Shown here: positions 47,520 to 57,963 of the stretch, piece after piece | Layout: the number at the start of each line of letters is the position of its first letter | Numbering within the stretch: position 1 is the stretch's first letter | From: Denitrovibrio sp. | GTDB taxonomy: Bacteria > Chrysiogenota > Deferribacteres > Deferribacterales > Geovibrionaceae | Length of the DNA: 64,000 nucleotides | Direction: 5' to 3' | Assembly: GCA_002869145.1 (NCBI GenBank) | Contig: PKTM01000026.1 | Span: forward strand, 62,001 to 126,000 | Program-made: the position numbers and the translations under genes | The notes under the pieces: model-generated | The model's input: only the letters and a program-made list of their open reading frames with translations | Told to the model about the DNA's origin: nothing | The model's database searches: none

Positions 47520-49577
47520 TTATTGTTTATGAATATATTGTTTAATCGTGTTCCTTATTAAGATTATTAAATAGCCACCCATTATTGAATACAACCATTG
47601 CCAATTTTTTCTAACAAAACGATCAATATCTGCTAAATAGCTACTTTCAAAATTGCAACTGTAGCCCTTCTTAGTTTCTTCTACTGAATCTATATTATAG
47701 TTTTTTAAATAATACAGAGGCATAATAAGCCTTGTCTTGATTTTTTTGATTGTTTTATGGTTCTCAATTAAGCTTTTATATTGACTTAGTGATACTTTTC
47801 CTGAATTCAGTCCCCCTGTAATTGAAATATTGTTGTCACCCTGCTTATCATTAGCATCCATGCTCTTATCTGTAGCATTAATGTATTCTAAATAGGTTTC
47901 ATTACTATTAAGTATATCTCTTAGGGCATAGTCGAATTTATCACCAAGTTGAACTTGATCAACCTCTAATACTCCAGCAAAGAAAAAACTTTGCTTTGTT
48001 TTATATTGAACACTATTTTCTAACGCTTCAGAGACTCTACTATAAATAATATTGCCTATATCAAAATATCCACTCCCCTCAAGACATTCTGATATCTGCA
48101 GTTTTTGAAACTTTACTTTAGTAACCAGATCATTTTTTGAGTATATTTTAGGTTCTTTTATGCAGAAAACGCTATTATTGTTGATATGTAACTCATACTT
48201 AGAGCCGTAAGCTTTAGATATTAATCTTGGCATAGCCACCCCAACCTCAATAACTTTCTTGTCGTTTATCTCAAACTTATTATATAGTAATATCTTGGCA
48301 GGCTCAAAAACTGTGTTATTTACAAATATCAGGCTAAAGCTTAAATAGAGGAAGACTAATAATAATATTTGCATTGTTTTTATAGTAAAAAATTCTTTAA
48401 TCGAGTTTTGTTTATATTTAAAACCCAGCAACACAAGATAGAGTACTAGACTTAAAGCTACGACAATCTGAGTTATGAAAAATTTAGTTTCATAACGCAT
48501 AATATACCTTGTAAACCATTGTGCAATAGCTGCAACCACAAATATAGAAAAAACCACTCCAAATCGATTTGTGAAGTCTTTGTCTAATGTAAAGTATTTA
48601 CCTATATCAGATACTTGTTCTTTATCAAATAAATCATCGTAGTTAGACTTTTGTTTTTGTGCAATTGATTGTGTGCAATTAAGTTTGAAACCATGACATA
48701 ATGCAAACTTATATGATTCAGATAGTTGCCCAGCTTCGTCACAAATAAATAAGCTTTTGAATAGTTCTATCTTTTCCAGTTTTGATGTTTCATTTGCGTT
48801 AGATAATGCCAAGCAATCTTGTTCTTTAATATTTTTGACACAGTTTGCAAAATAGCCATTTAAGCTTGATTTAAATGTGTTGGACTTTATTAGATAGTCA
48901 TAATTTAATTTTTTGCAATTTTGAAATTTAAACTCACTGATTACATTTAAAATAATCTGAGGATTCCCTATGCATAACTTATGTACTTCTTCTATGTCAC
49001 TTGGTATTTTTAGACCATGATTGGTATATAACATCTTAAATTCATTAACTGTAAATGGTTCAATTTCGATAACTTCCACATTATTAAGAAACTCTTTTTC
49101 CCCAAATATATCTGTTATTTTTAGCTCACTTGTAATAATTAATTTGCCATTATTAGTCATTGATGAAGAAATATCTTCGAGACGTTCTATAGTAATAAAC
49201 TCCGAATTTCTATAGGTCAGACCTTCCAGTATCACTACCTTATTATGTAAATGTGCTAAGGAGGACTGAAAATCTAACGAAGAACTTAATCCCAAAGCCT
49301 TTAAGATGTTGGTATTTAAGTCATCAATACCTTTTATATCCCTTATTGAAACAAATATTGCTTTATCACTGTTTTGTATGGATTGTTGTAAATTTATTTT
49401 TTTTCCAGCACCCTTTTGACCATAAACATTTATTAAGTTTTTGGAGCCTAAGCTATTCTTTAACGTTTGTTGGCTTGATCTAATTAAAAATGTATTTTTC
49501 TTGTCAAATCCACTATCCCTGTCTTTTTTATCATTTTTTAAAAGACCAAAAATATTATGAATAAAATTGTTCATCAC
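47520..49577 (-). CDS. Membrane P-loop protein (STAND/AAA-like), third gene of novel operon
   Basis: 685 residues. A Walker A-like loop VYGQKGAGKK (52-61) ends GKK instead of GKS/GKT, and KVVILEGL (113-120) has Glu where Walker B has Asp, so hydrolysis may be impaired. A winged-helix-like stretch follows (190-300). Three helices (about 338-420) and one near the C-terminus (658-680) flank a ~230-residue, probably external region (EVGVAMPRLISKAYG). Its ATG overlaps the end of the pseudokinase gene (ATGA type), indicating translational coupling. I recognise no described family; a membrane partner of the ATPase is the simplest reading. Confidence 0.75.
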   Translation of the reverse strand: MMNNFIHNIFGLLKNDKKDRDSGFDKKNTFLIRSSQQTLKNSLGSKNLINVYGQKGAGKKINLQQSIQNSDKAIFVSIRDIKGIDDLNTNILKALGLSSSLDFQSSLAHLHNKVVILEGLTYRNSEFITIERLEDISSSMTNNGKLIITSELKITDIFGEKEFLNNVEVIEIEPFTVNEFKMLYTNHGLKIPSDIEEVHKLCIGNPQIILNVISEFKFQNCKKLNYDYLIKSNTFKSSLNGYFANCVKNIKEQDCLALSNANETSKLEKIELFKSLFICDEAGQLSESYKFALCHGFKLNCTQSIAQKQKSNYDDLFDKEQVSDIGKYFTLDKDFTNRFGVVFSIFVVAAIAQWFTRYIMRYETKFFITQIVVALSLVLYLVLLGFKYKQNSIKEFFTIKTMQILLLVFLYLSFSLIFVNNTVFEPAKILLYNKFEINDKKVIEVGVAMPRLISKAYGSKYELHINNNSVFCIKEPKIYSKNDLVTKVKFQKLQISECLEGSGYFDIGNIIYSRVSEALENSVQYKTKQSFFFAGVLEVDQVQLGDKFDYALRDILNSNETYLEYINATDKSMDANDKQGDNNISITGGLNSGKVSLSQYKSLIENHKTIKKIKTRLIMPLYYLKNYNIDSVEETKKGYSCNFESSYLADIDRFVRKNWQWLYSIMGGYLIILIRNTIKQYIHKQ

Positions 49578-51811
49578 TTAATCCTTGATTTAATGTAGTA
49601 TCTATAGAAAGGTATTGATAGTACAGCTGTGGTATTATTTTCCTTAAAAATATTTGCTTCAATTAAGTTTGTAATTTTTCGATAAGTAGTGTCAATATCG
49701 GCACTGCTTCCTTCAGCTATCGCTTTCCAGAAGTCTAGATCCTCATTGAAATCGATATCACTGAATATACCTTCAATACCGTCAATTTGTCTAAAATTTA
49801 ACCTAGACATCACGTATTCTATTAGGTTGCAATCAATAGTTATTTTTTGGTTTTTATTAATTAAAACAACAAGTTCGTATATTACATGTAACGCATAAAG
49901 AGGGATTCCATTAGTTTCATTTAATATTTTGTCATATATGTCAGAAGATAAGACTAATTCTGAGAGTAGCCTGTTTTCAATTAATGTTCTAAGATGCTCT
50001 GTTTTAAAAGCATTAAGTTCAATTATATCAAACCCGTCAGCTTTAATGTTTGCAATTGATTTTTTTGTGTCGGTCATTACAACAAAGATTGTGCAGGCTA
50101 CTTTATTTTCTTTTAAAATATTTATTAAGGACTTTAGAGGAGAGCTTAAATTCTTTAGGTTGTTGAACTTTAAGGTGTGATCAGTGCTGTCTATAAAAAT
50201 ATTTATCGGAACTTTAATATTTTTTTTATTCTCGGTAATAAAAGCTGCAAGCTTTGTTAGTTCCATGTTACCATTTGATGCATAATCAGTATGCCTTTTA
50301 ATAATACTATTAAAAAAGATATGGTGGGCCTGTAGTTGAGAGTATATGCGTTCAGAGAGAATATAAAATATAGTTGTTAACGTATCGCTTTCTTCTATGG
50401 TGATGCTGTCAAAATCAATATATATCTGTATAGAATTATTATTCGCTCTAAGCGTATGTTTTACATACTGAACGAGAGTCGTCTTGCCTGCTCTTTTGGG
50501 TGCTATTATCATTGTGTGGTTATTTGTGTTTACATTATGAATCATCATTGATATTTCATCTTCTCTTCCATAAAGTTCATTTGTCCATACGCTACTTTTG
50601 GGATGTATATTTAATATATTTAAAAACGGCTCAATTTCTTCTATTTCTGCTCTTAATAATGACAACTCTGGTCGGTCTGTAATTCTAGTTTTTTTACATT
50701 TTTCGAAAATAAGCCTGCTTGGTTTGTCAACATTTATCATAATTGTTCTGAAAGATTCTGGCTCAAATGGTGGGTCAATGCTAAATTCAAGATAAGAAAC
50801 TAATATTCCCAGTAAATAAACGCACGTCTTTTCATAGTCAACATGATTAAAATAGTCATTTAATATCAAACTCCTTTCTTTTGTGTTTTTATTTCTGAAT
50901 TCTGGTGTTTGAAAGTATTGCTTTTGCAGTTTTATTTTATCAGCAATTATTAAATGATCCATTTTGAGCTTATTGATTTCAGTGGCACATAATCTAAAAT
51001 CCAGTTCATCTTTAAGTAGCTTCTCTTTGTTAATAAATATGTTATCCATATAAAAATTAAGCAGATAGCTTTTTTTATCTTTGGCTTTATTACAGAAATC
51101 AATTAAACTTAGAAGTAATAGTTTAGTCTTTTTCTCAGACCACTGACCTTTTTTTACAAGTTGCATTAATGGGATATAATTATCTAAATATTCTTCATAA
51201 AGAAAAACAATTTTCTTTCTTTTCTTTTTGATTTGGTAAGAAGGCTTCTCTAATGGAGTAGCTAGTGGAAAATCTTCAACTTTTACAGGAAAATCATCAA
51301 ATACAATTTCACTATATTTTGCAATTCGTAATATTGCCTTCGTATTATTCTGTTTATTTATAACCAAGAAGGTATCAAAAGCGTTATTTTCGCTTAATAC
51401 TTCTATAATTGAGTATTTATTATCAATTTTATCAGAAATTTTATAATGTTTATATACTGTTTGCAGAATGATAGTTTCAATTTCGTTTTTATATGTGTCT
51501 TTACTAGTATTATTGCAAAGAAATCGAAGCAAAGATATTTTCTCGGTAATTGTCTTGATGTTTTTGTTACATAGAAATTTTTTGATGTTTTTAGAGAGCT
51601 TGTCTGGTTCACAATCAAGCATCTTTAACAAGTCTGAGCATTTTGACTCATAAATGTAGCTGTGTTCATTTTCCTTAAAACTTAAAGTGTAATAACACAT
51701 TACTATCAGCTTAAATATATATTTATTATTTTTTTTATTTATTGCATAGATTTTAAGAATTGAGTACATCATTTCAAAGAGAAGTAGCTTTTTCTCATTT
51801 ACTTGTTGCAT
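49574..51811 (-). CDS. Pseudokinase fused to Orc1/STAND-like ATPase, second gene of novel operon
   Basis: 745 residues. Residues ~131-380 follow a protein-kinase fold: a beta-strand start (NKYSIIEVLS), a lost VAIK-type Lys (TKAILRIAK), a catalytic-loop equivalent LNFYMDNIFI (251-260) with HRD lost, DFRLC (271) for DFG, QTPEF (301) for APE, and VYLLGILVSYLEF as helix F. It thus lacks key catalytic residues. Residues 412-~690 form an ATPase: ELYGREDEI (GRE box), Walker A IIAPKRAGKTTL (435-446), Walker B-like INIFIDSTDH (536-545), and a C-terminal winged-helix region. Kinase-ATPase fusions such as PknK exist; with a dead kinase and these neighbours I know none. Strongly AT-rich. Confidence 0.78.
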   Translation of the reverse strand: MQQVNEKKLLLFEMMYSILKIYAINKKNNKYIFKLIVMCYYTLSFKENEHSYIYESKCSDLLKMLDCEPDKLSKNIKKFLCNKNIKTITEKISLLRFLCNNTSKDTYKNEIETIILQTVYKHYKISDKIDNKYSIIEVLSENNAFDTFLVINKQNNTKAILRIAKYSEIVFDDFPVKVEDFPLATPLEKPSYQIKKKRKKIVFLYEEYLDNYIPLMQLVKKGQWSEKKTKLLLLSLIDFCNKAKDKKSYLLNFYMDNIFINKEKLLKDELDFRLCATEINKLKMDHLIIADKIKLQKQYFQTPEFRNKNTKERSLILNDYFNHVDYEKTCVYLLGILVSYLEFSIDPPFEPESFRTIMINVDKPSRLIFEKCKKTRITDRPELSLLRAEIEEIEPFLNILNIHPKSSVWTNELYGREDEISMMIHNVNTNNHTMIIAPKRAGKTTLVQYVKHTLRANNNSIQIYIDFDSITIEESDTLTTIFYILSERIYSQLQAHHIFFNSIIKRHTDYASNGNMELTKLAAFITENKKNIKVPINIFIDSTDHTLKFNNLKNLSSPLKSLINILKENKVACTIFVVMTDTKKSIANIKADGFDIIELNAFKTEHLRTLIENRLLSELVLSSDIYDKILNETNGIPLYALHVIYELVVLINKNQKITIDCNLIEYVMSRLNFRQIDGIEGIFSDIDFNEDLDFWKAIAEGSSADIDTTYRKITNLIEANIFKENNTTAVLSIPFYRYYIKSRIK

Positions 51812-51913
51812 AGTTAAACGCTTTATGGTTCTAAGTTTGAATAGATTTTTTATTCTGATTTTAAAAGTGGACTTTAATAAGATCCCAACAACAAAATTAG
51901 ATATTTCTTTTAA

Positions 51914-53998
51914 TTATTTTTTTTCTGAACTTGTATAGTCATATTCAAGGCCTTTGCTCAAGATGCTGAATGTTTTCTCGTTTATCTCGCTTATGACAGC
52001 ATTAATATTACTTATATATTGTTCTACGATAAAAGCGAAATATGCTTTATGTACCAATTGGTTATATTTTTTTGTATCAGTGAAATTGCAGTATTCATTT
52101 TTGAAAGTATCTATCCCTATTTTTTTAATACTCTTTTTACATTCTTCTATATTTTTGTTTTTCTTTTTATTTTTTAGTATCAAATAAATAATTGGAGAAA
52201 GTAGTATTAAGAATATTATTAAAACTAACACGATCATTTGTGCAAAATAGATAATAATCGTTTTTTGGGGTAGAATTTCGTAGTCAACGAGTTTTTGCCT
52301 TTGCTCTCGGCTTGTTCCGGTTGTTATATAGTAAAGTTTATCTTTCCTTGCAAATAGCTTTTTATATAACGCAAGTTCCCTTTTAAAAGAGTCATACATA
52401 TCAATAATACTTCTATCTGTTGGATATTTAGATAAGTAAGATCTGATATAAGCTTGCTTGGAGTTATCTTCGAAGTTTTCTTTATTATACTTAAGCATTT
52501 GTATGATTCTTTTTCTGGTTGATAAAGAATAGCGTAAACCATAATGGTTGACGTCGATATATTTTAACTTTGGATAGGCTTTACCTAGCTCAATAATATT
52601 GTTGTTGATGTCTAGTAAATAGATATTCTTATCTGAACTTCCAAAGTCAATAATATTCTTATATTTTTCCAAATATTTATATTGACCAGTTTCTAAATCA
52701 AAAACAATTAGCTTATTACTGTCTAAAGTAGTAGCAGGTATAAGTATTTGATTATGGCTTATATATTCAGGTTCAGTATGATTTCCAAGTTCTAATACTT
52801 TTTCTTTTGATGCTGAAGATAGTAATTCCTCTAAGTCATAGATATACAAGAAGCTGTTATTTGTTTGCGAGTCAGATGTAAATAATAATGATTTTGATGT
52901 ATTATTATTAAAAGAGAGTATTTTGCTAATGTATTTTTCATCGAAAGAATTTGTGTCTTCTGTAAGTTTAACTTCATTCAGTTTTATTTCTTTATTACTA
53001 CGAAATATGTCTTTATTTTCTATTGCTATATGTAATATAAAGCCAGATGAGTATGTTGGTGCAAGTAGTAAAACCTTATTATCTATTTTATTTCTGAGAA
53101 CTTTAAGTTCTTCACTGATACTATAGTTATCTATATCAATACTGTTTACCGTTATTTCATTACTATTTATTTCACCAAATACAATGCGTGATGTGATATC
53201 TTTATTACTTATTTTATTATTGTTTTTGCTACTTTCGTTAGTCTCTCTACGTTCATTTGTTGAGAGTTCTGCTGTGCCATGATACATATTGGTATTGCTT
53301 GCAGTATTTTCAGTTTCATCACTGTCGGCCTGTTTCCCTTTTTCATGATCGTCTTTCTCTATCTTTATGTCTTTTGATAAGTAATATGCCCAAAAATATA
53401 CTATTTTGTTTTCTATTATTTCTAAAACAGGGTTTTTTCGTGCTATCCCATTAAAATCAGCTGATATTGTTTTGCCTTTTTGAAGATAAATTTTTAATTC
53501 TGATTTTGCTTTAATGTTATTGTAATATCCAACCACTATGTCAAGTTTACTGTCTTGGTCTATATCAAGCATTATTGGCTTACCTGTGATGTTGCTTTTA
53601 GTAGTAAATTTTCCTATTTCGTTTAATCGGCATAAATCATAGATGTAAAGGTCGCTTTGAATAGGTACTGTCTTATTGTTAGCAGAGTAATTCTTACCAA
53701 ATATCACATCCGGGTTTCCATCAGAATTATAATCATATATCAGAGGTTTGAATGCACTAGATCTCATTGAATTGTCTGCAGAATCATGTCTGCCTATTGA
53801 TGTACAGTTATTATTAATTGTTTTATTCTCACAAAGATGAATATCTCCATTTGTGTTTTGTATAATAAAAGCATCTTTATCACTCATACTAATAGGGACA
53901 ATATACATTGCAGATAATTTTTCAGTGCTAGCGTGTGTATTTTGAATAGGTACAGAAAGTATGCAAAATAGTGTTGTTAAAAGGATATAAAACCTCAT
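51914..53998 (-). CDS. Exported FG-GAP-like membrane protein, first gene of novel operon
   Basis: 694 residues. Signal peptide (MRFYILLTTLFCILSVPIQNTHAS). Two calcium-binding FG-GAP/VCBS motifs, DYNSDGNPD (89-97) and DIDQDSKLD (145-153), suggest an integrin-alpha-like beta-propeller. A linker with low-complexity Asn/Lys/Glu follows, further beta-rich sequence, then a transmembrane helix (about 580-608) and a basic, coiled cytoplasmic tail (609-694). The large domain is therefore outside and the tail inside, as for a receptor. It is 102 bp upstream of the pseudokinase-ATPase gene and probably shares a promoter upstream of 53998. Confidence 0.78.
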   Translation of the reverse strand: MRFYILLTTLFCILSVPIQNTHASTEKLSAMYIVPISMSDKDAFIIQNTNGDIHLCENKTINNNCTSIGRHDSADNSMRSSAFKPLIYDYNSDGNPDVIFGKNYSANNKTVPIQSDLYIYDLCRLNEIGKFTTKSNITGKPIMLDIDQDSKLDIVVGYYNNIKAKSELKIYLQKGKTISADFNGIARKNPVLEIIENKIVYFWAYYLSKDIKIEKDDHEKGKQADSDETENTASNTNMYHGTAELSTNERRETNESSKNNNKISNKDITSRIVFGEINSNEITVNSIDIDNYSISEELKVLRNKIDNKVLLLAPTYSSGFILHIAIENKDIFRSNKEIKLNEVKLTEDTNSFDEKYISKILSFNNNTSKSLLFTSDSQTNNSFLYIYDLEELLSSASKEKVLELGNHTEPEYISHNQILIPATTLDSNKLIVFDLETGQYKYLEKYKNIIDFGSSDKNIYLLDINNNIIELGKAYPKLKYIDVNHYGLRYSLSTRKRIIQMLKYNKENFEDNSKQAYIRSYLSKYPTDRSIIDMYDSFKRELALYKKLFARKDKLYYITTGTSREQRQKLVDYEILPQKTIIIYFAQMIVLVLIIFLILLSPIIYLILKNKKKNKNIEECKKSIKKIGIDTFKNEYCNFTDTKKYNQLVHKAYFAFIVEQYISNINAVISEINEKTFSILSKGLEYDYTSSEKK

Positions 53999-54261
53999 CT
54001 TCCACCTCTATATAAGAATCATAATTATATACATATAAAAATGACTAGAGCAACACCTAAGGTGTGTTTATTTAACTTTGTGTTATTTTCACATGTAGAA
54101 AGCTTGTGAGTAATCCGGATCAAATTACCCCATAAGTCCGGAGCTTGGAAACCGCCATTCCGTCTAAATGGAAACCGCTGTACCGATGCTTGGAAACCGA
54201 TAATAACTCATTAGAATGTATGTATGCGCAAAGTCGCAAATACATTTTAGGAGTTGTCACG

Positions 54262-55829
54262 ATGACAAAGTATCGAGAAATCTTACGGCTGAGTGAGCAA
54301 GGCTTCAGCCAGCAGAACATTGCCTACAGCTGTGGAGTATCAAAGAAAACGGTAAACAAAGTTCTTAAAAGAGCTGCAGAGATCAATCTGAGCTGGCCAC
54401 AGTATGCGGAACACAAAACCGACGGCGAACTATGTGAGCTGCTTTTTCCCAAAAATCAAGAATCCCATACCAAAAGCGCCTACCGGATTACGAGTATATC
54501 CGGAAAGAACTCTTGAAAAACGGAGTCACTAAAAAGCTTTTATGGACAGAGTATATGGAAGAGTGTCGGCTAAACAGCGACGAACCTCTGATGTATTCCC
54601 AATTCTGCCACTATGCCCAGCAGGACGAACAAAAACGTCGGGCAACTATGCACATCAACCGAAAGCCAGGAGAGCAGATAGAGGTCGACTGGGCAGGAGA
54701 TCCGGCTCAGATTGTAGATCCAGATACCGGCGAGGTAGTATTAGCACATGTTTTTGTAGGAGTGCTGACATACAGTCAGTATGCCTACGTTGAAGCCTTT
54801 TTAAATGAAAAGACATCCTCTTGGATAAGTGCACATGTGCATATGTTTGACTTTTTTGGCGGCGCAGCAAAAATGCTAGTGCCGGATAATTGCACTACGG
54901 CGGTAAACCGTGGCGGTGATTGGTATACTCCTCAGCTTAACACTACTTATCATGAAATGGCCGAGCATTATAATACGGCCATAATTCCCGCAAGAGTTCG
55001 TAAGCCGAAAGACAAACCCTCTGTTGAGGGAACAGTTGGCAACATATCAACATGGATAACCGCCGCCTTACGCAATGAGCAGTTTTTTTCTTTGGCTGAA
55101 TTGAATGCAGCAATATCTAAAAAGCTTTCAGCCTTTAATTCGAAGCTATTCCAGAAGAAAGACAGCAGCCGTATCAATCTTTACCGTAATGAAGAACTGC
55201 CTTCGCTTATGCCTCTTCCCCAGACGCCATATGAGCTTGCCAGGTGGAAACAGGCAACGGTACAGTTCAATTACCACATATCAGTAGAAACTATGATGTA
55301 CTCAGTTCCCTATGAGTATTTGAAGCGGAAAGTAGATGTCAGAATAACCGATAAGATTGTTGAAATCTTCTACAAACACACCCGAATAGCATCTCATCTG
55401 CGGCTATACGGCAGAAAAGGTCAGTACAGCACAACAGTTACACATATGCCCGCAGATCATCAAAAGTATCTTGAGTGGAACGCCGACAGATTCAGAAAAT
55501 GGTCAAATCAAATAGGAGACAACACCGCCAAAGTTGTCGATGCGATTTTATCATCAAGCAAAGTAGAGCAGCAAGCTTATAGAAGTTGCATGGGACTACT
55601 TAAGCTATCAGATAAATATACTGCCGCAAGACTTGAAAAAGCATGCATCAAGGCCCTGTCATACACTGCTTCCCCCAGTTACAAGAGCATTAAGAACATC
55701 CTTGCCACTACTAAGGATAAGTCCTTGAATGATTCCGGTAACAGTGATGAGCAGAAGGATATACGGGGCATCACCCGTGGCTCCGATTATTACGGGAGGT
55801 CGAAGGTATGGCAAATCAAAGTACTATAG
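54262..55829 (+). pseudogene. istA: IS21-family transposase IstA, one-base frameshift
   Basis: Start at 54262 (MTKYREILRL; AGGAG site). An N-terminal helix-turn-helix (YSCGVSKKTVNKVLK) is followed by an open frame to 54516; the rest is in the -1 frame from about 54470 (RIPYQKRLPDYEYIRK and VTKKLLWTEYMEECR). Adding one A to the AAAAA tract at 54452-54456 restores a continuous ~520-residue product with the DDE core (EVDWAGDPA, PDNCTTAV, KDKPSVEG). So a homopolymer deletion, or programmed or transcriptional slippage, separates the parts. Confidence 0.85.
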
Positions 55830-56584
55830 ACAAACTTATTTCTATGCGTCTGACAGCTATGGCAGATGCCTTCCGAGCCGGACTGACAGATATTAAAATG
55901 AAAGAGATCCCCTTTGAAGACAGGTTTAGCATGCTTGTGGATATAGAGTGGAACAGTCGTAAAAATAATCGGCTGAGGCGGTTAATCCATAACGCCTCTC
56001 TGGAACAATCAGACGCAAGCATCGCCGACATAGATTATGTCTCTGGCAGGAAGCTTAATAAAGAGCTGATTATGAGGCTGGCTTCCTGTGAATACATAGC
56101 TGAATACCGCAATCTCTTTATTACTGGAGCTACGGGAAGCGGAAAAACATACATGGCCTGTGCCTTTGGAATGGAGGCATGTAAACAGTATTACAATACG
56201 AGATATGTTCGTCTGCCTGATCTGCTTATCGATCTTGATATTGCCAGAAACGAAGGCACATACAAAAAGACGATGGCAAAATACTCAAATCCGATGCTGT
56301 TAATTATAGACGAATGGCTACTTCTCAAGCCCAATGAAAATGAGCGCAAAGACATCTTCGAGCTTCTGCACCATCGGCTAAAGAAATCGTCTACAATTTT
56401 ATGCTCACAATACTTACCTGAGGACTGGTACGAACAGCTTGGCGGTGGTGAAGGACCTCTTGCTGACGCCATCCTCGACAGGGTAATTCATGACGCATAT
56501 AAAATTAACATCGTCAGCGTGGATCAATCAAGAGACATTTCAATGAGAGAGGTATATGGATTGGATAAATCTATTTCTGAATAA
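55808..56584 (+). CDS. istB: IS21-family helper ATPase IstB
   Basis: 258 residues, AAA+ helper of the transposase. Walker A is TGATGSGKTYMA, Walker B is MLLIIDEWLLL and the sensor region is DAILDRVIHDAYKI. The ATG has a GGGAGG site and overlaps istA by 22 bp. The gene is intact. Confidence 0.95.
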   Translation: MANQSTIDKLISMRLTAMADAFRAGLTDIKMKEIPFEDRFSMLVDIEWNSRKNNRLRRLIHNASLEQSDASIADIDYVSGRKLNKELIMRLASCEYIAEYRNLFITGATGSGKTYMACAFGMEACKQYYNTRYVRLPDLLIDLDIARNEGTYKKTMAKYSNPMLLIIDEWLLLKPNENERKDIFELLHHRLKKSSTILCSQYLPEDWYEQLGGGEGPLADAILDRVIHDAYKINIVSVDQSRDISMREVYGLDKSISE

Positions 56585-56955
56585 TTAAAGGGTACTCATG
56601 TCCGGACAGGCGGTTCCCTCCTGACCGGACACCCGGTTTCTTCGAGTCGGAATATTCAGCTTGCATTTTTTAGTAAATGAGTTGAAATAACTGAATAGCC
56701 ATTGTATTAGTAGGAACAATTTTAATCAGGCAGGATACTTCCAGAAAACAATTTGAACATCATTCGAAATAATTGAACTCTATTGGTTTAATGATTTTCA
56801 AGCTCAAATATATATGGAGAAATAATAATTCAACACATTTCATTTAGTATGATAGTATTATTTATGAATAGTCACTAATTCAGTAGACACATTCTTTGCA
56901 CACATCATAGTTCTTTTCAAATGCAACTGGAGATATATTTTCACTCGCTTATAAA
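56585..56955. other. Intergenic region containing the right end of the IS
   Basis: 371 bp: the IS21 right end to about 56650, then AT-rich sequence with no supported gene or structure. Confidence 0.5.
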
Positions 56956-57861
56956 TTATTTCTTACTTCGACCTTTACGCTCTGCAATCTCAGGGACACT
57001 GTCAGCTGCCGCTATGATAGTTTTTGTAGTACCTAAGTCTCCGATATATTTATCCGCTAAGCTTGCAATAGTCTTCCCCGTCCGTTTGCTTTCATCAATC
57101 ATATCCTGAATAACATCACCAGAGATACCCTCAGGACTGTTTGCTTGAATAAAGGTAGAAAAGTGATATGTCCCCTCGCTACCATCTGAAGCAATAGAAC
57201 TATCGATAATTTCATCAGGATCCAACGACAACGCATCCTGCATACCTGAACCACCGGCACCACCTAAGCTATAGGAAGCCGGAATACTATCATCCTGCGT
57301 AATACTAATATTAAACAAATCTTCATCGCTAAAACGTATATGGTGGCTATTAAATTTTATGAAAATCTGTCCGTCTATTTTCATCTGAAAATGATAGTGC
57401 GGAAAGCTTGCCTGAGTTCCTTCATGACCAGCATAATCACTATGAGTACAACTAAAAGTCCACTCGATGTTTTTCCACTTGATAGTGCTCTCAATAAGCA
57501 TATTATCACGCTTTTCCTCTTGCAAATCGTTTATGTTTCTCTGAAAACACTCTGTGTTTGCTATCCATCTCAAGAAAGATACTATCTGATGATAATTATA
57601 TTTTTTATATATTTTATGAAAATCTTTTGCCCTAAACTTACATTGTCTCAACAACCAATGAAGGCAAGGGTTATTAGTGCTTATAGTCTTAAATGGTTTA
57701 CCGCAAAGATAACAAATCCCATTATCATAGGCATCAATAAACCTTTTATACTCATCTTGGTATTTTTCATGTTCTTTGTCATTAATTTGTTTAATATCTT
57801 CCTCAGAGAACTGGCTCATAAATGATATGATATCTTCTATATTTGGCTTACTCATTAACAC
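56956..57861 (-). CDS. Uncharacterised protein with N-terminal zinc-finger-like motif
   Basis: 301 residues, cytoplasmic. After an acidic start, CYLCGKPF and CLHWLLRQC supply CxxC and CxnC pairs that could bind zinc. The middle (FPHYHFQMKIDGQIFIKFNSHHIRFSDED) is His/aromatic-rich. The C-terminal third has Gly/Ser and Asp-rich stretches and a helix (VIQDMIDESKRTG) before a basic tail. I do not recognise the family. It is the last of three minus-strand genes that include the nuclease-STAND ATPase, with a 102-bp gap, so its membership in that system is only likely. Confidence 0.65.
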   Translation of the reverse strand: MLMSKPNIEDIISFMSQFSEEDIKQINDKEHEKYQDEYKRFIDAYDNGICYLCGKPFKTISTNNPCLHWLLRQCKFRAKDFHKIYKKYNYHQIVSFLRWIANTECFQRNINDLQEEKRDNMLIESTIKWKNIEWTFSCTHSDYAGHEGTQASFPHYHFQMKIDGQIFIKFNSHHIRFSDEDLFNISITQDDSIPASYSLGGAGGSGMQDALSLDPDEIIDSSIASDGSEGTYHFSTFIQANSPEGISGDVIQDMIDESKRTGKTIASLADKYIGDLGTTKTIIAAADSVPEIAERKGRSKK

Positions 57862-57963
57862 TACCCTTATATGTTTTCATGTTGCTGCCGCGTATGTTTT
57901 TACTACGAGAATAAAAACAACGTAAGTTTTCTTTCTGGAACTACTAAGTTATCATAAAAAAGG

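Larger units (their letters stand above)
54137..56650 (+). mobile_element. IS21-family insertion sequence
   Basis: Contains istA (frameshifted) and istB. Repeated end motifs support it: GGAAACCG three times in the left end (about 54147-54220) and the inverted forms GGTTCCC and CCGGTTTC at the right end (56610-56645), the multiple-terminal-repeat layout of IS21. Exact ends and target duplication could not be fixed by eye, so limits are approximate. Confidence 0.8.

Noticed and set aside
54445-54500. Canonical programmed -1 slippery heptamer in istA
   Set aside because: The zero-frame codons CCC AAA AAT do not form an X XXY YYZ heptamer; a one-base deletion in the A tract explains the frame more simply.
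54137-56650. IS21 element as part of the novel three-gene operon
   Set aside because: It is on the opposite strand, has the standard IS21 genes and separate end repeats, and lies upstream of the operon's first gene.
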